A stretch of 64,000 nucleotides of DNA. It comes from Conoideocrella luteorostrata (Eukaryota > Ascomycota > Sordariomycetes > Hypocreales > Clavicipitaceae). The stretch lies in the NCBI GenBank assembly GCA_032433595.1, contig JASWJB010000003.1, forward strand, positions 1 through 64,000. The letters are read 5' to 3'. Below the pieces are notes generated by a model that was not told where the DNA came from, did no database searches, and saw only the letters and a list, made by a program, of their open reading frames with translations. The position numbers and the translations under genes are program-made. Below, piece after piece: positions 56,943-64,000 of the stretch. Every line of letters starts with the position of its first letter. The stretch's first letter is position 1.

Positions 56943-58578
56943 TTATCTTTCCGCTTCATATACCGAAGCAATAAACCCGGGGTCCAAGATTCCATCCCGC
57001 TGGGGCCATTTCTTTAGGATAGAAATAAGCCTCCGACGCAGATAGCTATCACGGCCAGCGATGCCAAAGAAATTTAGCGACTCAGTTAAAGAGTAGGAAA
57101 GAGAAAGTTGAGGTGAGCCATATTCTTGAAGCTTTGGCTTCTCTATCTTTTTTGTGTACAGCTGATGAGCGAGATCAACTATATGCTTGAAAAATGGTGC
57201 GGATTCGTCGAAGTCTATTTCTGATCCGCCAAAGCTGTGGTGCAAGTAGATTTCAACGATAAGCCAAAATATTTGTAGCAACAGTATACTCTGCTCATCG
57301 GCTTGCTGACGTTTGGGCGATCGCTGAAATGCATGCAGTTTACCCCTCCACAGGCGAAGTTCCTGCTTATGATAAAAGTTTAAGGTTTGTAACGGACGCG
57401 TCACTTCGCCGGGGATAGCGTCGTCTTGCCCCACAGCCATGAATTGAGTGACGAGAGGCTGAAATTCGAAAAAAGCGTCCGTGACGGAGTTAAACGGCGC
57501 GGGAGAGCACTTGTAGAGTATATTATGTCCACCCCAAGTTTGTCGATGCTTACAACCAAGTCTCTTAATAAATTGACATTCTATAAATGTAAATGCGGCA
57601 ATCTGAGTGTCTGGAGTTAAAACGCAATGAGGGCGAGGAGACCTCCCTGGCCGTTCCCCGTACCGCCATTGGTAGAATAAACGCAGACCATTACAGCCAT
57701 GGTTAATAGCTTCTTTGGTATTGCCTAAGATGCTGCAAAGTCCAGTTAAGAGTAGACTTGCTAGTAAAATTGCCTCTTGGTCAGACTGGCTAGGATCGCT
57801 CTGGCCAGCAAGTGGTATAAGATGCCTGATGGCCGAGTTATATTGCATCAACGCAAATGTGCGGTCTCCTAGTTTTGTGTCATGGGTTACTTCTGATTTA
57901 GCCGTGGCAGCGGCCTGTCTCCTGTTATGTGTGGCAGCCAGGGCCAGACTAGCATGCCAGACTGCGGGATATGCCTGAGTTCCTCGCAAGACATCAATGC
58001 TCCAAAAACGATAATTGAAGGCGCCAGCAATTTGTCTGACAGTCTTGCCGCAAAGCATGTCGAACACCATACATTCTTGTTGACTCGCCTGGATCCCGGC
58101 CGGTGCTATGGCATGACCTGGCTGATAGGCTAACATTGGCGCGGATGGGATAGGCGGTAAGTGGCGTGAAGAGATGTTGTATTCGCACCTTTTCCCGGCT
58201 AACTTGCATCGCCGACACTCGGGCTTATTTTCGTCGCATTTCACATGACGAGATCTACAGACGTCTCTGTTAGCAGGATAATAGAATACTGTGAACATAG
58301 TAGAGCAAGCGGTTATGTCATCGTTCCACGAACCGACAAGTAATGCATCCTGTCCTGACCTTGGGAGCCCACTTCTTCTGTCTTGGCGGTGTGCTGGATG
58401 TTTGATATTGCTTCCTTACCCCAAAGCTGTCTGCTTCGATTCTCTGGCCAGGGCTCCGTCCGAGACTATTTATTAGATTATGCATTATGGCTTGCGTATT
58501 AATTGCATTAATCTTCAAGGCATTGTTTGAGGGTGGAGGCTCATTGCGGAGTTTGCACAGCCTGCTGGAAGGTACCAT
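56943..58578 (-). CDS. Zn(II)2Cys6 transcription factor
   Basis: Two exons (58578-58334 and 58254-56943) over a 79-bp intron (58255-58333; GTTCGT, branch TGCTAAC, TGTAG) give 518 residues, or 487 if the Met at 58485 is used. The intron splits the zinc cluster. Spliced, it reads GCITCRSRHVKCDENKPEC and RRCKLAGKRCEY, the six-Cys C-x2-C-x6-C-x6-C-x2-C-x6-C pattern. The rest is a fungal-specific regulator body: ASLALAATHNRRQAA, YNSAIRHLIPLAG and TGLCSILGNTKEAINHGCNG helices, the usual DUF3468-type layout. Nuclear activator or repressor. Its neighbours within 20 kb are the toxin homologue, MFS transporter and P450, so local regulation is possible but not demonstrated. No second DNA-binding domain. 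Confidence 0.9.
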
Positions 58579-59483
58579 AGTTAAGCGTTATGAGGAGCCA
58601 AGCGGGGAACCAGGTTGCAACGTCGGGCAGCAGGTCACGTGCTTCCTCACGTGTAGATAGCGCTCCCGGCGCTCGTTAAATTAAGAAAGAGATAACTTAT
58701 TACATTTAGGGTAGTTATTACCAGATAGACCTTACTGCAGCTCATAAATAATTAATCCAAGCTACCTATTTAGTATTGATCGGGGTAATATCTTAACGGC
58801 TACTCCTTGTATATAGTGATACGCACTTACAACCATTCCTACTTCTTTAAGAAACGGACCTCGATAGTTCTAATAACTAATTAGCCTTGTGAATAATATG
58901 TCTGTTACCAGAAATCGATACTAGCGTACCTGTAGGTCCTATATTAAAGCACCTATGATTATGCGCCTCATTGGAACTCACCGCACGTGACGCCGTCTTG
59001 CCACGAGCCTATTGGGATACGTGTCACAGGCTTTATAAAATGCGTTGTTCACGTTAATGATGTGGAGCTTCAACTTTTGCTGAATTTTGTGACACTGATG
59101 CTTAACTATCTCGTACGGCAACTCCGAAGCTTGTTATGATTAGTTGAGCTATTATAGCATAGAGAGTTTAAGCCATCCTGTGTTCCAGCTTTCATTCGTG
59201 TGGGCGTCGGCGCAATGCGTTAGACTAATAGTTCTATTTTTCCAATTTTAAACCCACGATACGTGGCTTGCCTGGCGATTCTCCCTCTTGCCTCTCAAAT
59301 GATCGGCTGGCCGTAATTTTAGCCTGAGTTGAGCCAGCATGCAAAATAAAAGGAAAATACTGTTATTTGTTTGCATCGTTATGGCCACGGGTGAGGCTAG
59401 GGGACGAGGACGGGAATAAATGGGGAAAGATGATAGATGTTAGGGGAGTAGATAGTACGTTTGTTCTTTTCTCATATTTTGTC
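58579..59483. other. Intergenic region upstream of the Zn(II)2Cys6 gene
   Basis: AT-rich, includes the promoter of the minus-strand regulator. A short plus-strand frame at 59339 (MQNKRKILLFVCIVMATG) looks like a signal peptide followed by a possible donor, but no second exon was found. Nothing else supported. Confidence 0.4.
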
Positions 59484-60044
59484 CTAGATGTCCACATCTG
59501 TGAATCCTATTCTTGTCTTCTCCATGGTCTGTTTGTTGTTCTTTGAACGTACCTGTGCCTGCCTCATCATTACGACGCATTTGACTGAAAAGACCAAGAC
59601 AAGAAGGTTATGGGTGACAATGAGACTGGCCATAATCCTGCCAACGTAAAAGGACAAACTAGAAAAGCAGACATCGTCTACGAAAAGCCTAATAAAGAGG
59701 ACGGTAAGTAGAGCCATGATAAAAGCGAGTCTCATACAGAAAATGGCAAGCCGAATCCCACGAAAAACCCCAGCAGACTCGGTGAGGGAGGTGGCGGCAG
59801 CAACATCACCAAAGGCTCCACAAATTGGTCTTGGAGTCCTTCGAAAAGCCCTTCCATACGCTTGGCTACGGGATGAACATTGCCGACGTTGTGTAAACCT
59901 TCGCCAACAACATGACCGCGTCAAACCGGGTGGCGGTGCGTACGATATAGTTGACAATGTCATGTGCCACACGGGCGATGCGCTGATATTCAGCAAAGTC
60001 CGCACCTTTCTGGGCGTCGCTGTCCACGCCGCACACTTCGTCAT
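59484..60044 (-). other. Doubtful hydrophobic frame overlapping a plus-strand gene relic
   Basis: The minus frame (186 codons) ends with two hydrophobic segments (LAIFCMRLAFIMALLTVLF and IMASLIVTHNLLVLVFSV) and looks membrane-like there, but its Arg/Ser-rich first half does not. On the plus strand 59830-59986 reads FEKPFHTLGYGMNIADVV, then a TFANNMTASNRVAVRTI block with stops at 59894, 59948 and 59984, suggesting a decayed gene in the opposite direction. Only one of these can be right, and neither is intact. Confidence 0.3.
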
Positions 60045-60916
60045 CGTCTGATCTGTGTCATTGCGGCCCTCGTCGACGGGCCCAGCCCCAAGGTCATACC
60101 GACCATCAACTGCGGCTTTGAGAGCAGGACATTAAGGGGGTGCTTAGCGCGTGACGGACGCGCAGCATCATGCAGAGAATCGCCGCCGGGCTTTATGAGC
60201 CTCGGGACTCTATGTTGTCTAGGGTATGGCTGCGACAACGCGGTAGAACACTCGAGCGGTCCTTCCTTTGAAGGCACACTGTCACAGGAAGCGTATAATG
60301 CTGCCAGAAGCGTACGATGTCGCTGGAAGCAGAAGATATCGCCGGAAGCAATAAAATGAAATAAATCCGGAAGAAGATGCATCCTGTAGATATAAATTGT
60401 TGTCAAATCTCCCCTTCACTTGGATAGAAATCAAAGATAATTCCACTGCTTCAGAGAACCACTTCTATAGCTGCTCACTTGTGACACACACGATGGGTGA
60501 GCTCGGTACCTGGCGACGTGGCGAAGTGGATGACATTGTATCGTTACATTCATGGGGCCCGAACCATAGAAAAAATCGGACACAGTTAAAAATGAAAAGA
60601 ATGAATAGAATTTAATGAAACTGACGATGTCTTGTTCTTTTCAAAACCACGAAGAATTTCTTCAGTTTATTCTCGCCACAGAGGCTCTCCTCCACCCCCA
60701 CAGGAGCACACAGGACATACAAGCAAGAAAGTGTCTCCGCAGACGTCCCCTTGTAGCAGACAACAACAATCAATGCCTTTTCTTAATTAAACAAAGAGCA
60801 AAGATCTACCGTCACAAAGACCACATAGCCTGGCTCTGCAGAGTACAACAGGCCAAGTTCGAATGAAAGCAGTGCTCTAAGCATTGCATTGCTATTATCT
60901 AGACAAGCTGCCTGCT
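60045..60916. other. Intergenic region
   Basis: A 131-codon plus-strand frame (59964-60359) covers part of this stretch but lacks coding features. Short direct GGAAGCA repeats lie near 60288-60351. Otherwise nothing recognised before the secreted protein gene that ends at 60917. Confidence 0.45.
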
Positions 60917-61604
60917 TTACTCGAAGGCTTTAGCATTCTTCGGAAACGGCTGAGGGCCGCCAAAAGGTGTGATATTGCCCCATTTCTCCTCGCCCTTGGT
61001 ATCACACTGGTCACCGCGACCACAAATATAGCCACTACCCACGTGATTTTTGTTCGGAGACTTGATAACGGTGGGTTGACCTATCTTATTTCCCTTGGTA
61101 GGACTGAATGCGGCGTTATGCCGGTAAGTTTGAACGGTATAAGCACTGCAATTAGACTATTAGCTATTGCCGGCCGCCGTTGGAACATGAACTTACGTAT
61201 GGGCTGTGCGCCACCACACACAAACTCTGTCGCCCTTCTTAGCATGGCATGTGTTGACTTGGCCCGTAGACTGGGCTTCTGACACCTCGAAACCAGCAGA
61301 TATCCATTCACCGTAACCAAAGGTGGCCGAATATTTGATAGTATGCGAATTTGACTCCTCATGACCAGTTGAGCAATCACCGTCGTTGCACTCAGTATAG
61401 TCCTGTAAGACGAAATAAGCAATTAGAGTCTTGTAAAGGTAGAAAGCCCACACATACCGTGACTTGCGTGTATAAGTAGTTTTGGTGAGGGTTGCCGTCG
61501 CCGACCCGGACGTTAGTGTATTTCACCTGAACCGGGACCACGAAACCTAGTGGACCTGCGATGGCGCTGGCCACTAGAAGTGCGAGGGTGGCTAGATGCT
61601 TCAT
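60917..61604 (-). CDS. Secreted six-cysteine protein, effector-like
   Basis: Three exons (61604-61458, 61402-61197, 61145-60917) over introns of 55 and 51 bp (GTATGT...TTACAG and GTAAGT...TTGCAG), phases 0 and 2, give 193 residues. Residues 1-16 are a signal peptide (MKHLATLALLVASAIA). The mature protein has six cysteines in three close pairs: ECNDGDC, CHAKKGDRVC and CGRGDQC. The region between contains FGYGEWISAGFEVSEAQSTG and VWWRTAHTAYTVQTYRHN. Three pairs suggest three disulphides. An RGD-like GRGDQ is present and probably coincidental. Not a family I can name. It sits alone in AT-rich repeat DNA, typical for host-interaction proteins, and its splice signals are intact. Confidence 0.85.
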
Positions 61605-62230
61605 CGTGATACCTGCCTATGACACAGGAAAAGAAGTATTATGGACAATTAAAAGCGCAGAGTTGGAATTGTCGCTGCCATGTTGCTTCTACCGCAGGAG
61701 AACAGAAACAATATTCAATGCGGTGTGAATTAGTCTTTTTATTGTGTATTGCCTCCAAGTCAGCTGAGTAATTCTATGATGTATGATTACACCACAAATC
61801 CAAGTGTCAGGCGAGCGTTGGTTTCAGCCAGCCTCAAGATAATGGATCTTGTTTTCGTAGTAAATTCTTACACAACGGCCAACATCAAAATTATGAGCAG
61901 GCTAGGTACAAGTCGTAGCCCAACACGATCGAGCCAGAAGTTCAGTCTTAGAACCTTTACCACTTATTAGCTGCAGAGCTAATTCTTGAATTCCAACTCA
62001 AATCATACACCAAGCATATTGGCGGACTACATACGACCAGTGCCATATGCGGCGAGCGCAATGCCATATGACGTTTAAAGGATATTAATCCGTGATCGCT
62101 GCGTTGCTACATGCCTAGCGCTTATTGATACTTAGGGGCTAGCGGGTGAATATGTAAGAAGCCGTGATGAATTCGTCACAAACAATCCACTTCAAGGTAA
62201 ACAAACAAATACGCAGATCAGTTACCGCAG
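61605..62230. other. Intergenic region upstream of the six-Cys protein
   Basis: Promoter side of the minus-strand gene. No supported coding frame; a 73-codon plus-strand frame at 61749 has no features. Confidence 0.5.
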
Positions 62231-62467
62231 TCAGGAGCCAAAGGCAACGTTTGTTTTGACCCTTGTATTTTCCCGCGGTACGCCTCTCCACTCTGCAGAC
62301 TCAAATTTGGCTTGCGCCTTGCAAGACAGCAACTTGATGCTGTTATTAGTGATTCCTTTCTGCTCAGAGGCTTCACCGCGGTCATTTGTGATCATGCCAC
62401 ATAAGCTTCCAAATTCGTATCTGCTGACTCGCTTCAAATATGCTGCAGTCACCAACACGCTGGGCAA
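62231..62467 (-). other. Possible terminal exon of an unannotated gene
   Basis: Minus-strand frame with protein-like composition, YEFGSLCGMITNDRGEASEQ followed by NNSIKLLSCKAQAKFES, ending TNVAFGS and a stop at 62231. An ACTGCAG directly before AYLKRV could be an acceptor, which would make this a last exon of about 65 codons with two Cys. No first exon or signal peptide was found upstream, so it may also be chance. Confidence 0.3.
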
Positions 62468-63192
62468 TAATTAGTTTGGTTGGTCGAAACTGCCCCATCG
62501 TGATCTACAGTGAACGCGAAAGGTAATTCAACTAATATTGACGACCTGCATCTACAAATAGATCTTGGGATACCGTATAGTTACAAAATGGCGAATGATG
62601 AGTTCAATGAGCAGGGACTACGATCTACGTAAACACTACACTCCACCATTTGACACGACTCCGCGATGGGCCCGCATGAACAGCTGCCACGGTAGTGATA
62701 TTAGCGAACATGGATGGTGATGTACCGGGTTCCTCAATGATGCGAATCCTCGAATTTGATGACATTAGGCCCCGCCCGCTCATGTCGCCTTTTGTGTGGG
62801 GAAGTCGAGTGGCGTGCATGTGCTTCTTGGAAATCCCTAGCGATGTCCATGTACAAAGCTTAGTGTGCTATTTGGAACCCACACTACCTTGCGCGATGTT
62901 GAATGTGGTTACGGAGTAAGCATTAGCGACAAGGGTTTGATCCTGACAACGGCTGGCAGCTGTTGGTCTCGCTGTTCGAGTGAAGGCTTGTCGCACCGAG
63001 GAGTGGGGGGTGGGGAGGGATAGTGAGAAAACCCGCTGCTACTCATTTCTTGCGCGATAATTGCCCAACACGTGTTGGATGCAGGGCAATAACGTAGTCG
63101 TTTCGTGACCAAGGCATGATCAAGGAGGTACAAATACATAGTCGTAGTGTTACCAGAATAATCCTCCCCCTTTTGCCCAAGAAAATAGTAAG
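62468..63192. other. Intergenic region before the last gene
   Basis: No supported gene. One TACGGAGTA at 62910-62918. The final 100 bases are the upstream region of the gene starting at 63193. Confidence 0.5.
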
Positions 63193-64000
63193 ATGTACTT
63201 TTTTTTCCCCATGAACCAGATGGCTTTCCATCGTTCACGCAAGTTGCTTCTCGGTGCGGTCGTCGGGTTTATCCTGCTCTTGCCGACGACATCGGCAGCG
63301 TCCCCGACCAACACAACGGACCCAACCTGTTCTAAAGAAAAGTTTTCGTCTATTCAAACTGCCCCATGGAACTCAACTGGTACCATGGAGTTTTCTTTCG
63401 GTCAGGCTGGCAACGTGGATCCTGGAAAGTGGTATCTGACAATGACGCTGCTCGACACACCCTATTATCGAGCTGAAAAGAGTGATTGGACCCACGGAAA
63501 TTACATACAGAAGTTTCAGATCTATCTTAGCCTGCCTGCTTCGTGGGTCGAGAGCGACAGCGGCAATGAGACCAATTTGTGCATGTATTTCATGCAAGGC
63601 TTTAACAAATCGGCCGCAGCAACAGGTGCGAATCCGTGCAATGGTGTTCTGAGCGATAAATGCATCACGGCTATGTGGAATGCCGCCACCAAGTTTGGAA
63701 GACGCGACGTCTGCCCATCGCTCGGAGATAGCGACGCACCAAGTAACTGTAACGATTTGACACCCAACCGTGGTGAGTCTTACTTCTTTTTCCCCTACTG
63801 TTTGTTCGCAATCACAAATTCCACGTGAAGTCTTGATTGGGTCATGAAGTGGAAGAATAATAGCACCATCTCCGCCCTCCTTCTTCCCTTCCCGGCCCAA
63901 TGAAAGGGCTAACAAGAATTAATAGTCATGGAACAGAATTTTCCTGGCCATAAATGCGCAGTCGGCAGCCTACCTGGCGTCGAAATACCCAGAAGTCACC
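63193..64000 (+). CDS. Secreted glycoprotein, 3' end outside the window
   Basis: Exon 1 runs from 63193 to 63772, intron 63773-63925 (GTGAGT, branch GCTAAC, AATAG), and exon 2 continues beyond 64000. In-frame Met codons at 63193, 63211 and 63220 compete; the last gives the most regular signal peptide, MAFHRSRKLLLGAVVGFILL then PTTSA. The mature part has several N-glycosylation sequons (NTT, NST, NET, NKS) and cysteines around LCMYFMQGFNKS, NPCNGVLSDKCITAM and DVCPSL. The FGQAGNVDPGKWYLTMTL strand suggests a beta-rich ectodomain. Family unknown. A membrane anchor may lie in the unseen part. Confidence 0.75.

Noticed and set aside
59964..60359. 131-codon plus-strand frame
   Set aside because: Overlaps two other doubtful frames, has no start context or recognisable domain.

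Overview
This window comes from the nuclear genome of a filamentous ascomycete (Pezizomycotina). Genes carry short GT-AG introns of about 50-130 bp with CTAAC or CTGAC branch points. The gene content (bZIP and Zn(II)2Cys6 regulators, F-box protein, P450, MFS transporter, heat-labile-enterotoxin-like genes) and a tRNA-Arg with a short intron fit too. Enterotoxin A-type genes next to small secreted proteins suggest Hypocreales, probably an insect- or nematode-associated lineage. The species cannot be named from the sequence alone.

Left half (1 to about 30.9 kb) is a sparse but conserved core. It holds a secreted lysine-rich repeat protein with Kex2 sites (1340-2776), an intron-containing tRNA-Arg (4751-4833), a long acidic nuclear protein resembling Ifh1/CRF1 (5753-7543, minus), a kinesin-6-like motor with an apparent lesion in its loop insert (11639-14356), a tetraspan membrane protein (16014-17162, minus), a secreted cysteine-rich single-pass membrane protein (19111-19952), a bZIP factor (20859-21821, minus), a decayed gene (26915-28105, minus) and an F-box protein (29795-30898). 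The long intergenic stretches hold at least ten copies of the near-palindromic 9-mer TACTCCGTA.

Right half (about 30.9-64 kb) looks like an accessory compartment: AT-rich, full of solo LTRs and gene relics. Two LTR families can be delimited from the sequence, several copies with target-site duplications. Among them lie small secreted protein genes (31308-31659, 36097-36628, 60917-61604, 63193 to the window end), a broken enterotoxin A-like gene (37624-38821), an intact two-exon enterotoxin A homologue with a C-terminal duplicated beta-rich domain (48166-50378), a CYP504-like P450 (40374-42237), an MFS exporter (45964-47531), a Zn(II)2Cys6 regulator (56943-58578), and relics of an ankyrin gene, an SNF2-type helicase and an unrecognised multi-exon gene.

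How the genes may work together: P450, MFS transporter, toxin homologue and Zn(II)2Cys6 factor lie within about 18 kb, a layout seen in host-interaction or small accessory metabolic loci. There is no PKS, NRPS or terpene synthase in view, so a biosynthetic cluster is not established. Solo LTRs lie beside several of these genes. One is about 130 bp upstream of the MFS start codon, and another appears to supply the last codons and stop of a secreted protein gene. Gene models below were spliced by eye from frame, donor, branch and acceptor signals and were not checked against any database.
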